Notes: generated by a model from the letters alone, not told the origin. A DNA stretch of 64,000 nt from Saprospiraceae bacterium (GCA_958295895.1 CATQHI010000006.1:1-64000); one strand, 5' to 3'; counted from the stretch's first letter, positions 8,221 to 17,762 are shown. Made by a program: numbers and translations.

Positions 8221-9334
8221 ACCGGCGCAGGTCGCGGATCACCTCCTCAAAGGGGGCGTCGGAAAACTCCTGGGTGTGTTCTAGTATTCTGCGGATGTCC
8301 TGGTACAGCCCGCCGGCGGATTCAGCCGTAGCGATACGGTGCTCGAGCTCCCCGTAGGGCATACTCAAATAATCGGCTAACTCAAAGAGGGCCGGGCTGT
8401 TGCCGATGCGTCGCTCCAAATAAGCACGGCGCAGCGCTACCTTCCACTTGAACAGCATGATGCAGTGCTGGAGGCCCCACACCGCCGGTTGGCGGCCATC
8501 CTCTGCCATTTTTCCCCATTCGTCCAGGGTGCGACTAAAGGCGATGCCTTCGATGCGGTCGCTCTCCCGGTCGCTGGTGTAGACCTTTATTTTAGAGTCG
8601 TGCACGACCGGCACGTCGATCCGTTCCAGGGCCCACATCAGGTGAATGTCTTCGATACAGCTCACGGCCGGCATGCCGCCACAGGCTAGGTAGGCGTCCT
8701 TACGCACCGCAATACTCGGACCGTAGTGCTGGAAGTGGCGCGGCCAGGGGTCTTTGGTGCAGGGGTCGATCAGCGATTCCAGCAACACCTGCAGCATGCG
8801 GTAGGTGACATCCTGAAGGTGGGTCTTCCGGTAACGGCGTCGTTCCTGTTGGCGCACGATGATACGGCCCCCCACGGCCGAGGCGCCCCGGTCGAAGGCA
8901 CAGCGGGTATAGTACAGCCAGTGCCGGTCTACGGCACTATCGGCGTCCGTCGTGCAAATGATTCCGTGCGCGGGCAGGCGGTCTACGGCCAGGTCTCCCA
9001 GCAGGCGGCGGGCTACACCCACGCTGGCTACCTCGGCGGGAACCGTCACCTCCAGTACCTGCAGCCGAAAGTCGGGGTGGGCAGTGGCGTACGCTCTAGC
9101 CACCTCGGCGGTGTCGTCGCTACAGTTATTCGCTAGCAGCAACACTTCGTAGGCGTTAGGGTCTACCCGGTGGCCGTGTGGGTCGACCTGTAGGTGCAGT
9201 GCCCGTAAAGCTTCGGTGATGTGAGCCGCCTCGTTTTTTGCCGGAAGCGTGATGCAGAACAAGCATTCCGGATGTGCACGTTCCGAACCGTCGGCTACGG
9301 TCAGAGGAGGTATACCGGGGGGTAAGTCAGCCAA
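8111..9334 (-). CDS. Family 2 glycosyltransferase
   Basis: A 407-residue GT-A glycosyltransferase: ITLPAKNEAAHI at about 29-40 (nucleotide-sugar binding), DAD metal motif in TTDADSAVD (about 125-133), and an ED motif in CIEDIHLMWAL (about 238-248). No membrane helices are evident, so it is probably cytoplasmic. A TTG start is used. The C-terminal 35 residues (from VHLRPRPFF on) lie in the 110-bp overlap with the opposite gene and are rich in Pro/Arg. The tail may be non-homologous extension caused by the 19-bp motif at the junction. It probably adds a sugar to the substrate modified by the two neighbouring enzymes. Confidence 0.85.
   Translation of the reverse strand: MADLPPGIPPLTVADGSERAHPECLFCITLPAKNEAAHITEALRALHLQVDPHGHRVDPNAYEVLLLANNCSDDTAEVARAYATAHPDFRLQVLEVTVPAEVASVGVARRLLGDLAVDRLPAHGIICTTDADSAVDRHWLYYTRCAFDRGASAVGGRIIVRQQERRRYRKTHLQDVTYRMLQVLLESLIDPCTKDPWPRHFQHYGPSIAVRKDAYLACGGMPAVSCIEDIHLMWALERIDVPVVHDSKIKVYTSDRESDRIEGIAFSRTLDEWGKMAEDGRQPAVWGLQHCIMLFKWKVALRRAYLERRIGNSPALFELADYLSMPYGELEHRIATAESAGGLYQDIRRILEHTQEFSDAPFEEVIRDLRRFTRSVHLRPRPFFSRRPSGTARPAPPSGDESPVEVD
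8190..8208 (+). repeat. Dispersed 19-bp motif, exact copy
   Basis: Exact GGGCGGGGCCGCAGGTGCA. It lies in the overlap of two convergent genes and encodes GGAAGA at the end of the PIG-L/methyltransferase and HLRPRP in the tail of the glycosyltransferase. Confidence 0.8.
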
Positions 9335-9402
9335 GAAGGTGAAATTGCGTTACGGCTGGAAGCACGTTTAACCGCGTGGTGTTGCGTGTACACTATACTA
9401 TG

Positions 9403-10398
9403 TTACATCCCGCCCACCAGCTGCACCTCCCGCTCCAACTGCACCCCGAACTGCTCGGCTACTGTGTCCTGTATCCGCTTACTGAAGTCCAGTACATCGC
9501 GTCCGCAGGCACCGCCCCGGTTCACCAGTACCAGGGCCTGACGGTCGTAGGTGCCGACGCGCTCGTTGCCCTGGCCGCGGAGGCCGGCCCGGTCGATGAG
9601 CCAGCCGGCGGGTAGCTTGACGTGCGCCTCGTCGATAGGGTAGGCAGGTAGGTCACTATGCGTCTGTAGTAACCGCTCATAGGTGCTGCGGGCTACCACC
9701 GGATTTTTGAAGAAACTGCCACTATTGCCCAGGAGGAACCAGTCGGGAAGCTTACTGCGGCGGATGCCGGTCACCGCGTTTGCCACGTCGGTGGCGGTAG
9801 GCTGCTCGATCCCCAGCCGATCCAACTCGCCCCGGATGGCCCCGTAGTCTAGCTTCAGGGCGCGGGGAGTGCTGAGGTCGAAGCTGACCGCCGTGATCAG
9901 GTAGCGCCCCGGCTCCCGTTTAAAGCGGCTATCGCGGTAGCCGAAGGCACAGTCGGCCGGGGACAGATCAACCGGGCCCACCCCGTACTCCCAGGCGTGC
10001 ACCGCGGTGATGAACTCAGCCACCTCCGCCCCGTAGGCTCCGATGTTCTGTACGGGGGCTGCTCCCACCGTGCCGGGAATGAGAATAAGGTTTTCCATTC
10101 CCACAAAGCCCCGTTCGAGGGTGTAGCGCACGAACTGGTTCCAGTCGGCACCGGCAGCCACCCGGAAGCGACCTTTACCGTCCGACCAGGTGATGCCGCT
10201 CAGTAATACGTGTACGGTTAGTCCCGGCAGGTCTTCGAGCAGGAGTAGGTTACTTCCGCCACCTAAGACTAGGTCTGGCGCCTGCCGGAACTCCTCTCCC
10301 TCCAGTTGAGCCAGGTCGGTGAGTGGCAGGTACTGCTCGGCTACGGCCGGCAGACCGAAGGTGTTGAAGCGCCGTAGGTCTACCCCGTACCGCATCAT
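9403..10398 (-). CDS. murB: UDP-N-acetylenolpyruvoylglucosamine reductase
   Basis: A 331-residue type I MurB. Visible: FNTFGLPA at the N-terminus, FAD-binding LGGGSNLLLLED (about 46-57), PGTVGAAPVQNIGAYGAE (about 110-126), catalytic YRDSRFK, and GNSGSFFKNPVV with the proton-donating Ser. It reduces enolpyruvyl-UDP-GlcNAc to UDP-MurNAc in peptidoglycan synthesis. Its start codon overlaps the stop of the upstream ABC transporter by 4 bp, so the two are translationally linked. Confidence 0.95.
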   Translation of the reverse strand: MMRYGVDLRRFNTFGLPAVAEQYLPLTDLAQLEGEEFRQAPDLVLGGGSNLLLLEDLPGLTVHVLLSGITWSDGKGRFRVAAGADWNQFVRYTLERGFVGMENLILIPGTVGAAPVQNIGAYGAEVAEFITAVHAWEYGVGPVDLSPADCAFGYRDSRFKREPGRYLITAVSFDLSTPRALKLDYGAIRGELDRLGIEQPTATDVANAVTGIRRSKLPDWFLLGNSGSFFKNPVVARSTYERLLQTHSDLPAYPIDEAHVKLPAGWLIDRAGLRGQGNERVGTYDRQALVLVNRGGACGRDVLDFSKRIQDTVAEQFGVQLEREVQLVGGM

Positions 10399-12242
10399 TC
10401 CGCCAGGTCGAATTGCAGGCGGGCCAGGGCGGAGTAGGCCCCGTGGGGCCGCACGCTGAGCTCTTCGTGGGTACCGGACTCCACGATCGTGCCATTCTCA
10501 ATGACGTAGATCCGGTCGACGTTACGAATGGTAGCCAGCCGGTGGGCGATGATGATGCTGGTACGGCCGTGCATGAGGTTATCGAGGGCCTCCTGGACGA
10601 CGCGCTCGCTCTCGGCATCGAGGCTGCTGGTCGCCTCGTCGAGCAGCAGAATCTTGGGATCTTTGAGGATGGCCCGGGCGATGGCCACCCGCTGCCGCTG
10701 TCCGCCGCTGAGCTGAATGCCGCGATCCCCAACCAGCGTATCGAACCCCTCGGGGAAGGCCTCGATGAAGTCCAGGGCATTCGCCTGCCGGGCGGCGGCG
10801 CGCACCTCCTCGTCGGTGGCATCGAGCTTCCCGTAGGTAATATTCTCCCGGATGGAGCCGCCGAAGAGCAGTACCTCCTGCGGCACCAGCGCCAGCTGAT
10901 CGCGGTAGGGTTCGAGGTCGAAGGATTCGATGTCGTGCCCATCGATGCTGATGTGCCCCTCGGTAACGGGATAGAAGCGCAGCAGCAGTTTCACAATGGT
11001 CGACTTACCGCTTCCGCTCGCCCCGACCAGGGCTACCTTTTCGCCGGGAGCGACGTGGAGGTCGATGCCCCGGAGTACGGTCACATCCGGACGGGTGGGG
11101 TAGGCGAAGACCACCCGCTGGTAGTCGATGGCTCCGGTGAACGCGGTGGTAATCAGCTCCTCCCCCGATTCACTTGGCACCGGCGGCCCCGCCCCGTCTG
11201 CTGCTTGTTCCACGCCCTCGTATTCCTGGCTTTCGAGGATGTCGACGACGCGGTCGGAGGCGCCCAGCGCCCCCACGATCTCCCCGTAAAAGCTGCCGAG
11301 ACTGGCTACGGAGCCCCCAATAATGCCCGTCAGAACGATGAAGGTGAAGAGGTCACCGACCGGTAGATTGCCCGACTGCACCAGCAGGATGGCGCGGTAA
11401 ATAATGAAGAACAGCGCCCCGAACATGACGCTGACGATGAAGGCCGAGAAGAGGCCGCGGGCGTTAGCCGTGCGGATGGAAATAGCGACGGATTCATCAA
11501 TGCTGCGGCCGTAGCGGGCCAGCTCGAAATCCTCGTTGGTGTAGGCCTTGACGGTGGAGATGCTCTGAAGCGTTTCCTCGACGATGACGTTGCTCTGGGC
11601 GAGTTGTTCCTGGCGGGCCTTGGTCATTTTGCGGACGTAGCGGCCGAAGAACATGGCCACGATGACCACCACAGGAAAGACGATGAGACTCACCAGCGCC
11701 AGGCGGAACATGGTGAAAAGGATGAAGGCCGTAGCCCCGATCAGAATAATGATCTGGCGGGCAAACTCCGTAAGCGTGAGGCTAAACACCCCCTGGATCT
11801 GGGTGATGTCGTTGGTGATGCGGCTGGAGAGCTCGCCCACCCGGCTGCGCTCGAAGTAGGGGACGCTGAGGTGCAGCATTTTGGCGAATAGCTCCTTGCG
11901 CAGCGCAGCCATGGAGCGTTCGCTGACGATGGCCTGGATGCGGACGCGGTAGAAGCTCAGCGGGGCCTGGATGATCACTAGGGCGGCTAGGAGCTGGAAC
12001 ACCTCATCGACCGTGAGCCCGTACTTACCCTTCCCGTTGTAGATATTCAGGGCCTCGCCGGGCAACTGGATAAGGACCAGGAATACCAGCGAGCTTAGGC
12101 CCAGGATGACGAAACTCAGGGCAAACAGCCAGCGGTACTGCCAGACGTAGTCGAAGATGCGCAGACTACGGCGCAGGCGCTCCTTCGTGATACGGGGTTT
12201 GGCCTCCTCGGTGGGGGCCGCTGCGGGGGTGATGGTGGCCAT
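10395..12242 (-). CDS. MsbA-like ABC exporter (fused permease and ATPase)
   Basis: A 615-residue half-transporter. Six transmembrane helices lie within residues 35-330. The C-terminal ATPase has Walker A GASGSGKST (about 412), the Q-loop region LVPQEVLLFGG, signature LSGGQRQR and Walker B ILLLDEATSSLD, followed by the switch His in IIIAHRLAT. Homodimers of this type export lipids or drugs; an MsbA-like lipid A flippase role is plausible but not shown. A linker of about 25 residues (VEQAADGAGPPVPSESGEE) between the domains is longer than usual. murB follows with a 4-bp overlap. Confidence 0.9.
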   Translation of the reverse strand: MATITPAAAPTEEAKPRITKERLRRSLRIFDYVWQYRWLFALSFVILGLSSLVFLVLIQLPGEALNIYNGKGKYGLTVDEVFQLLAALVIIQAPLSFYRVRIQAIVSERSMAALRKELFAKMLHLSVPYFERSRVGELSSRITNDITQIQGVFSLTLTEFARQIIILIGATAFILFTMFRLALVSLIVFPVVVIVAMFFGRYVRKMTKARQEQLAQSNVIVEETLQSISTVKAYTNEDFELARYGRSIDESVAISIRTANARGLFSAFIVSVMFGALFFIIYRAILLVQSGNLPVGDLFTFIVLTGIIGGSVASLGSFYGEIVGALGASDRVVDILESQEYEGVEQAADGAGPPVPSESGEELITTAFTGAIDYQRVVFAYPTRPDVTVLRGIDLHVAPGEKVALVGASGSGKSTIVKLLLRFYPVTEGHISIDGHDIESFDLEPYRDQLALVPQEVLLFGGSIRENITYGKLDATDEEVRAAARQANALDFIEAFPEGFDTLVGDRGIQLSGGQRQRVAIARAILKDPKILLLDEATSSLDAESERVVQEALDNLMHGRTSIIIAHRLATIRNVDRIYVIENGTIVESGTHEELSVRPHGAYSALARLQFDLAE

Positions 12243-12285
12243 GACTCACAAAGGAACCACTTTGGGGAGTAAAAGGTCAGGGGGG

Positions 12286-12318
12286 CGGGCTTTTTTGAAC
12301 TTACTGTGAAAAAGCCCG
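12286..12318. repeat. 10-bp inverted repeat CGGGCTTTTT / AAAAAGCCCG
   Basis: Arms at 12286-12295 and 12309-12318 with a 13-nt loop. It lies between two divergent genes, so it is not an obvious terminator; it could be an operator or leader hairpin. Confidence 0.4.
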
Positions 12319-12421
12319 GTAGTACCCATTCACTCCCGGGGGCAGGCGGCCGACTGAAGTAGCGTGACGCGTTGACAATTTTACCGTCGAAAAAGTGTTC
12401 TATTTGTATTGTCCCTTATTC

Positions 12422-12429
12422 TAACTTAG
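12422..12429 (+). promoter_or_regulatory. -7 promoter element TAACTTAG
   Basis: TAnnTTnG element ending 4 bp before the ATG at 12434 of the DUF6089-like gene. The mRNA would be nearly leaderless. Confidence 0.5.
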
Positions 12430-12433
12430 CTTG

Positions 12434-13300
12434 ATGAACTATCCTTCCCTACTTCTCGTGCTCCTGGCCGTGCTTTGTCTGGGTACTCCCTCTACCGCCT
12501 CCGCGCAGAGCTACTTCGAGGTCGGCCTACAGGGTGGCGATATGCCCTACAATGGCGACCTGAGTGAGCCCGGGATCGGCTTTCTCAAGGACTGGAATAC
12601 CTACGGTGGCTTTTACCTGCGGTACCGGCCCGTGAGCCGGATCGGTCTGCGCTTCAACGGCATTTTTGGCCGCATCGAGGCGGAACAGGAGACTACCGTG
12701 CGGGTAAGCTCCTCGGAGCGGGCCATTATCGACCGCAACTTCCGTTCCCGAATCCAGGAGTTTAGTCTGGCCGCCGAGATCGACCTGTTCTACATCGGTG
12801 ACCCCGAAGATCGTTTTGTGGCCCCGTACGTCATGGTGGGCATCGGCCGTACGGCCTTCGAGCCCCAGTCGCAGGTCGATGGGGTGTACTTTGACCTACA
12901 GCCCCTAAAAACGGAGGGACAAGGCATCCTGAACGGTAACTACGACCCGGCCCCCTACGAACTCAACATTACGACCTACCACGTCGGCGGCGGTCTGCGG
13001 GCTAAGCTCGGTGAGCGCGTGGTCGTCGGTGGCGAGGTCAGTGGCCGGCTTACGGGTACGGACTACCTCGATGATATCACCGGTCGGCGCCTGGTGTACG
13101 GCGACGTGCTCACCAACAGTGGTACACGGGGGGCTTTTTTCTCCAACCCCGCCGCTCAGCCCGGCGAGACGGCTGACGATCTTTCGTATAGCCGGGGGGG
13201 CAACTCCGATGACTTCTACTTCCTCATCAACCTCACCGTAGGCATTCGCCTGGGCGGGTGGGGCGGCGGGCGCGGTGGCAGCGGGTGTTACTCCTTTTAG
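12434..13300 (+). CDS. DUF6089-like outer-membrane beta-barrel protein
   Basis: A 288-residue protein. The first 25 residues are a signal peptide ending ASAQ. The mature part begins YFEVGLQGGDMPYNGDLS, a pattern I associate with the DUF6089 family of Bacteroidota outer-membrane proteins, and has alternating hydrophobic strands and aromatic residues as in small beta-barrels. The C-terminus is Gly-rich (RLGGWGGGRGGSG). The ATG at 12434 is chosen over the TTG at 12431 because it follows a TAACTTAG box. It is a probable stand-alone gene divergent from the ABC exporter. Function unknown. Confidence 0.75.
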   Translation: MNYPSLLLVLLAVLCLGTPSTASAQSYFEVGLQGGDMPYNGDLSEPGIGFLKDWNTYGGFYLRYRPVSRIGLRFNGIFGRIEAEQETTVRVSSSERAIIDRNFRSRIQEFSLAAEIDLFYIGDPEDRFVAPYVMVGIGRTAFEPQSQVDGVYFDLQPLKTEGQGILNGNYDPAPYELNITTYHVGGGLRAKLGERVVVGGEVSGRLTGTDYLDDITGRRLVYGDVLTNSGTRGAFFSNPAAQPGETADDLSYSRGGNSDDFYFLINLTVGIRLGGWGGGRGGSGCYSF

Positions 13301-13396
13301 TGCGGGCGTAGCAAATTTAGCTCGGGTACAAACCTCATGACACAAAGCGGGTTAGCTTGGGTGGCAATACCGCCAACCAGACAACACCCGCATTCT

Positions 13397-13819
13397 ATGA
13401 GTCTACGCACGTTTACCCTCTCCCTGCTGCTGACGCTGCTCGCCTTTGGCCCGTTGAGCGCCGCTATCGTCGTTCCCGTCACCCCCCCTACCACCGAGGA
13501 GGCTACCACCGCCAACGAAGCGGCCGCTCTGGAGGCCGCCCGCGCATACCGGGAGTCCCTCAAGAATATGAGCGCCAAGGAGCGCCGCGAGCTCAAGCGT
13601 GAGCAGCGCCGCGCCGTTAAGGAAGCGATCAAGAGTCACCGCCAGGACGACATCGCCGACAACACCCTGCTGCTCGTCCTGATCACGATCCTGCTTCCGC
13701 CCCTGGGGATGTACCTGTACCAGGGAGAGGCCAATAACAAGTTCTGGATCAGCCTAGTCCTGTGGCTACTGTTCTACTTTCCCGGACTCATTTACACGCT
13801 GATCACGATTTTGGGCTAA
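13397..13819 (+). CDS. YqaE/Pmp3-like membrane protein with signal peptide
   Basis: A 140-residue protein starting at the ATG at 13397. Residues 1-22 are a signal peptide; 30-85 are an Ala/Lys/Arg/Glu-rich, probably helical segment (ERRELKREQRRAVKEAIKS); 95-138 are two membrane helices with ITILLPPLGMYLYQG and FPGLIYTLITILG, the YqaE/Pmp3 pattern. Fusions of a signal peptide and charged spacer to YqaE are frequent in Bacteroidota. A role in membrane-potential or stress tolerance is known for plant and yeast Pmp3 only. The stop overlaps the end of convergent lpxB by 4 bp. Confidence 0.75.
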   Translation: MSLRTFTLSLLLTLLAFGPLSAAIVVPVTPPTTEEATTANEAAALEAARAYRESLKNMSAKERRELKREQRRAVKEAIKSHRQDDIADNTLLLVLITILLPPLGMYLYQGEANNKFWISLVLWLLFYFPGLIYTLITILG

Positions 13820-14901
13820 GCCTTAATAATTTCCGCAGCCGCCCGCTCAGCTGCGCCACCCCGACCGAGTTGTTGGCGCAACCGGGCGAGGTCCTTCAGT
13901 TGCCGGTCCCGCGTGGGGCCGGCAATTGTTTTTTGGAGCTCTTGGGTCAGCCGCACCGCATTGAAGTCTGCCTGAATCAGCTCCGGTACCACCTCCCGGT
14001 CCATCACCAGGTTGACCAGCGAGATAAACTTGATGCGGCTGGCCACCAGCCGGCGTGCCAGCCAGTAGTTGAGCGCACTACCCCGGTAGCAGACGACCTG
14101 GGGTACGCCAAAGAGGGCCGTTTCCAGGGTGGCCGTACCGCTGGTCACCACGGCGGTGTGGGCCGCGGCGAGCGTCTCGTACGTCTTGCCGTGTACGAGC
14201 GCTAGGTTGGGGGGCACGTCGGTTGCCTCTAGATAGGGCTGGTAGGTAGCCGCATCCTGTCCGGGAGCCCCGGCAACAATGTAGTGCTCGTCAGGAAGCT
14301 GAGCTGCCGCGGCCAGCATTACGGGCAGACTTCGGGCGATCTCCTGCGCTCGGGAGCCGGGCAGCAGGGCTACGTGGGTACGGGGCCGCTCCTCGGTCTG
14401 CTGCACCACGTCGAGTAGGGGGTGGCCCACGAAGGTCGCCTGCACCCCGTGTTCCGCATAGAAAGCCTCTTCGAAGGGTAGGATCACCAGCATACGGTCA
14501 ACGTTAGCGCGCACCTGCCTGACCCGGCTCGTATGCCAGGCCCAGAGTTGGGGGCTGATGTAGTAGCTGACGTCGTAGCCCCGTTTGCGCGCCCACTTCG
14601 CCATGCGCAGGTTGAAGCCCGGGTAGTCGATCAGCACCAGCCGGTCGGGGGCAAAGGCCTCGATATCGGCCTGGCACTCCCGGAAGTTGCGCAGGATGGT
14701 CGGCAGGTTCTTCACCACCTCCACGAAGCCCATGAAGGCTAGCTCGCGGTAGTCCTTGACCACTTCGGCTCCGGCGGCGGCCATCAGCTCACCCCCCCAG
14801 GCCCGGATGGTGGCTTCGGGATCGAGCCGCCGCAGGGCCTCTACGAGCTTAGCACCATGGAGGTCTCCGGAGGCTTCGCCGGCGATTAGGTAGTAGTGCA
14901 A
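13816..14901 (-). CDS. lpxB: Lipid-A-disaccharide synthase
   Basis: A 361-residue GT19 enzyme: IAGEASGDLHGAKL (6-19), FMGFVEVVKNLP (about 56-67), IDYPGFNLRMAKWAR (about 92-106), YISPQLWAWH (about 115), LPGSRAQEI (about 185) and GTATLETALFGVPQVV (about 260). It joins UDP-diacylglucosamine and lipid X into the lipid A disaccharide at the inner membrane. The start appears to be a TTG. It is monocistronic here and convergent with the YqaE-like gene. Confidence 0.95.
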   Translation of the reverse strand: MHYYLIAGEASGDLHGAKLVEALRRLDPEATIRAWGGELMAAAGAEVVKDYRELAFMGFVEVVKNLPTILRNFRECQADIEAFAPDRLVLIDYPGFNLRMAKWARKRGYDVSYYISPQLWAWHTSRVRQVRANVDRMLVILPFEEAFYAEHGVQATFVGHPLLDVVQQTEERPRTHVALLPGSRAQEIARSLPVMLAAAAQLPDEHYIVAGAPGQDAATYQPYLEATDVPPNLALVHGKTYETLAAAHTAVVTSGTATLETALFGVPQVVCYRGSALNYWLARRLVASRIKFISLVNLVMDREVVPELIQADFNAVRLTQELQKTIAGPTRDRQLKDLARLRQQLGRGGAAERAAAEIIKA

Positions 14902-15043
14902 GGTGAGTTGTTGAGTGGATGCGTTATTGCGTTATTGGATTGCTGGCGTGATAGGTGTGCGGGGTCGCGGGTGCGAAGTGTAGGGCAAAGGTAGCGAGTA
15001 GCGTTTCCGGGGGTGGTTGTTACTTCGTGGTAAAGTTTATCCT

Positions 15044-15505
15044 ATGGCAGTGGAGTGGAAGCACTATGCGTTTGCGGATCTTGATGTGAATTTGCTCTAT
15101 GCGATTCTAGCGCTGCGGCAGGAGGTGTTCGTGGTGGAGCAGACCTGCTACTACCTGGATGCCGACGGTAAGGACCGGGAGGCGCTGCACGTGGTGGGGA
15201 TGCAAGAGGGTAAGCTGATAGCTTATACGCGGGTGCTGGCCCGGGGCGGATCGTACCCCGACTACGCCAGTATTGGGCGAGTTGTGACCTCTCCGGCGGT
15301 ACGGGGGCAGGGCCTGGGCCGGCCGCTGATGCAGGAGTCGCTGCGGGTGCTCTACGCGCACTACGGGGAGCAGCCGGTGAAGATCAGTGCGCAGGCGCAT
15401 CTGCAGGACTTCTACGGTAGCCTGGGGTACCGGGGAGTGGGGGAGGGGTACGACGAGGATGGGATACCGCACCGGGCAATGGTGCTGGACCTGCCGGCTT
15501 CCTAG
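15044..15505 (+). CDS. ElaA-type GNAT acetyltransferase
   Basis: A 153-residue protein starting MAVEWKHYAF. The GNAT acetyl-CoA-binding region is SIGRVVTSPAVRGQGLGRPLM (split here: SIGRVVTSPA then VRGQGLGRP), and the N-terminus LYAILALRQEVFVVEQTC is typical of ElaA. The ATG at 15044 is preferred over the longer frame from 15017 because homologs begin near WKHY. The acceptor is unknown. The gene sits 38 bp upstream of rarA, a frequent neighbour in Bacteroidota. Confidence 0.85.
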   Translation: MAVEWKHYAFADLDVNLLYAILALRQEVFVVEQTCYYLDADGKDREALHVVGMQEGKLIAYTRVLARGGSYPDYASIGRVVTSPAVRGQGLGRPLMQESLRVLYAHYGEQPVKISAQAHLQDFYGSLGYRGVGEGYDEDGIPHRAMVLDLPAS

Positions 15506-15530
15506 ACGTACCGGCTCCCGGCATCCTTAG

Positions 15531-15538
15531 TACCTTCG
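15531..15538 (+). promoter_or_regulatory. -7 promoter element TACCTTCG
   Basis: TACCTTCG located 5 bp before the rarA ATG, in the short gap after the acetyltransferase; it suggests rarA has its own promoter. Confidence 0.5.
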
Positions 15539-15543
15539 CCCCC

Positions 15544-16824
15544 ATGCAACCCCTCGCCGAACGCATGCGCCCGACCTCGCTGGACACTTACGTAGGCCAG
15601 CAGCACCTGGTGGGGCCGGGGGCGGTGCTGCGGCGGGCAATTGAGACGGGGCGGCTACCGAGCTTCATCCTGTGGGGGCCGCCGGGAGTGGGAAAAACGA
15701 CCCTTGCACGCATTATCGCCACGCAGTTAGAGGTACCCTTCTATATGCTCTCGGCGATCAACTCGGGAGTGAAGGACGTGCGCGAAACCATCGAGAAGGC
15801 CAAGCGGGGGAAGTTCTTCCAGTCGGCCTCGCCGATTCTGTTCATCGATGAGATTCACCGCTTCAGTAAGTCGCAGCAGGATAGTCTGCTGGGGGCCGTA
15901 GAGGCGGGTACCGTGACGCTCATCGGCGCAACGACCGAGAATCCCAGTTTCGAGGTCATTCCCGCGTTGCTGAGTCGGGCTCAGGTGTACGTGCTGGAGC
16001 CACTGGGAAGAGAGGAGCTGGTCAGCATGGTCGACCGGGCGCTGGCGGAGGATGAATACCTGAGCGAGATGGGCGTAGTAGTTGAAGACTACGACACTTT
16101 GCTGCGTTTCTCAGGCGGTGACGGGCGCAGGCTCTACAACGTGCTCGAACTGGTCACCCACGAGGCCGCCGGCGGACAGCACGTGGTGCTCACTACTGAC
16201 TACATCACCGCCCGGGTACAGGAGAACCTAACGCGCTACGATAAGACCGGCGAGCAGCACTACGACATCGCCTCGGCGATGATCAAGTCCATTCGGGGTA
16301 GCGATCCAAACGGCGCCGTATACTGGCTGGCCCGTATGGTAGAGGGAGGCGAGGACCTTAAGTTCATCGCCCGCCGATTGGTTATTTCCGCCTCCGAAGA
16401 TATCGGCCTAGCTAATCCTAACGCCCTGCTCATGGCCACGACCGCCGCCCAGGCCGCGCAACTGGTAGGCTACCCGGAAGCACGCATCATTCTCAGTCAG
16501 GCGGCTATCTACCTGGCGACCAGTCCAAAGTCCAACAGCAGCTACAAAGCCATCGGTGCGGCCCAGCAGGCGATCCGCAAAACGGGTACCCTACCCGTAC
16601 CGTTGCACCTGCGTAACGCGCCCACTAAGTTGATGAAGCAGCTGGACTACGGAAAGGACTACAACTACAGTCACGATAACCCCGGCAACTTCCGGGCCCA
16701 GGAGTACCTGCCGGATGAGCTCGCCGGCACGGCATTCTTTGAACCGCAGGACAACAATGCCACCGAGGTCAAAATCGCCGAGCGGATGCGGCAACTGTGG
16801 GGGGAGAAGTATGGGGGCGGCTAG
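15544..16824 (+). CDS. rarA: Replication-associated recombination protein A (AAA+ ATPase)
   Basis: A 426-residue RarA/Mgs[18 protein letters not shown] near the N-terminus, Walker [11 protein letters not shown] (43-52), Walker [11 protein letters not shown] (about 98-107), sensor 1 [11 protein letters not shown], and the C-terminal tetramerisation region with [13 protein letters not shown]. It acts at stalled replication forks. Length and motifs are normal. Stop overlaps the end of the convergent alpha/beta hydrolase by 4 bp. Confidence 0.95.
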   Translation: MQPLAERMRPTSLDTYVGQQHLVGPGAVLRRAIETGRLPSFILWGPPGVGKTTLARIIATQLEVPFYMLSAINSGVKDVRETIEKAKRGKFFQSASPILFIDEIHRFSKSQQDSLLGAVEAGTVTLIGATTENPSFEVIPALLSRAQVYVLEPLGREELVSMVDRALAEDEYLSEMGVVVEDYDTLLRFSGGDGRRLYNVLELVTHEAAGGQHVVLTTDYITARVQENLTRYDKTGEQHYDIASAMIKSIRGSDPNGAVYWLARMVEGGEDLKFIARRLVISASEDIGLANPNALLMATTAAQAAQLVGYPEARIILSQAAIYLATSPKSNSSYKAIGAAQQAIRKTGTLPVPLHLRNAPTKLMKQLDYGKDYNYSHDNPGNFRAQEYLPDELAGTAFFEPQDNNATEVKIAERMRQLWGEKYGGG

Positions 16825-17696
16825 ATCTCTTCCAGCAGGAAGTGGAGGTAGTGCTTGAGCAGTTTCGGGGCGGTGTAGAGCAGGTCGTGCTCCCTGCCCT
16901 TCACCATGTGGTGGACTACCGTGGGGGCGTTGGTGAGCTTATCGCAGGCGTAGTAGGCGTTGCGGGGGTAGATGAGCCAGTCGTCGGTGCCATGGAGAAT
17001 GACGGTGGGGGCATCGATGTTTTTCCACTCCGAGGCCATGTCTTCTAGCTCGGCCTGGTGGGCGAGCTTTTCGTAGTTGGCGGTATGGATACCACTAGGC
17101 AGGAGCCAGGAGAGTGACCAGTGGGAGGTGGGGTGGGTGATCCAGTAGGTGTATTCCTCCTCGGGGGCCATGCTGGCTGATTGAAGAAGAAGCCCGTCGA
17201 CCAAATTGGGAAAATCCATCGCCAGCCGGGCACTCACCGTACCGCCGTAGCTGCTACCGTGCACGATCACCTTCTGACCGACCTGCCGGCGGCTACGGAT
17301 GACGGAGGCGACGTTCTCGGCCTGCTCTTCTACAGAAGTCATGGGCTGACCCAGTCCGCTACCACCGTAGCCCGGTCGGTCCACCGCCAGAATATTGGCC
17401 TCGGCACGCAGGGCGGAGTCGCGCATCATCGTAATCCACCACGCGCTAGAGGAGGGGGCACCGTGAATAAATACGAGTAGGGGCTTAGCGGGATCTTTAC
17501 CGATCTGTAGGTAGCGCAACCGGCGGGTGGAGCCCTCCTGGTAACCGATCTCAGCGTCTAGCTTTTCGCTCTGCAGAATAGCGCTGAGCTAATGATCGTC
17601 CATTTGGATGCGCACGTACGGTTCCAATCGGTACACGGCGTATGCTAAGAAGCAAAACACGGCAAGCAGGACCAGAAAACGTTTCTTAAGCAGCAT
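16821..17696 (-). pseudogene. Membrane-anchored alpha/beta hydrolase with internal amber codon
   Basis: The open frame from the TTG at 17519 encodes an alpha/beta hydrolase: oxyanion HGAPSSSAWW, nucleophile elbow GSSYGG (Ser), acid in HGTDDW, catalytic His in GREHDLL. In the same frame upstream, an ATG at 17696 starts a membrane anchor (MLLKKRFLVLLAVFCFLAYA, then VYRLEPYVRIQMDD) interrupted by TAG at 17589-17591 (codon 36), after which the frame runs on to the hydrolase. A single C-to-T change in a CAG codon explains it. The gene is either a recent pseudogene or makes an unanchored product from the internal TTG. Confidence 0.82.
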
Positions 17697-17762
17697 CGGG
17701 ATATAATGTGCTTATAATACGCAGGTGGACAGTAGCCGGTTGCGCATTTTCGGCAAAGCGCG

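Noticed and set aside
16612-16631. Partial match to the dispersed 19-bp motif in rarA
   Set aside because: It needs an extra base and encodes the conserved RarA segment PLHLRNAPT, so the similarity is explained by the protein.
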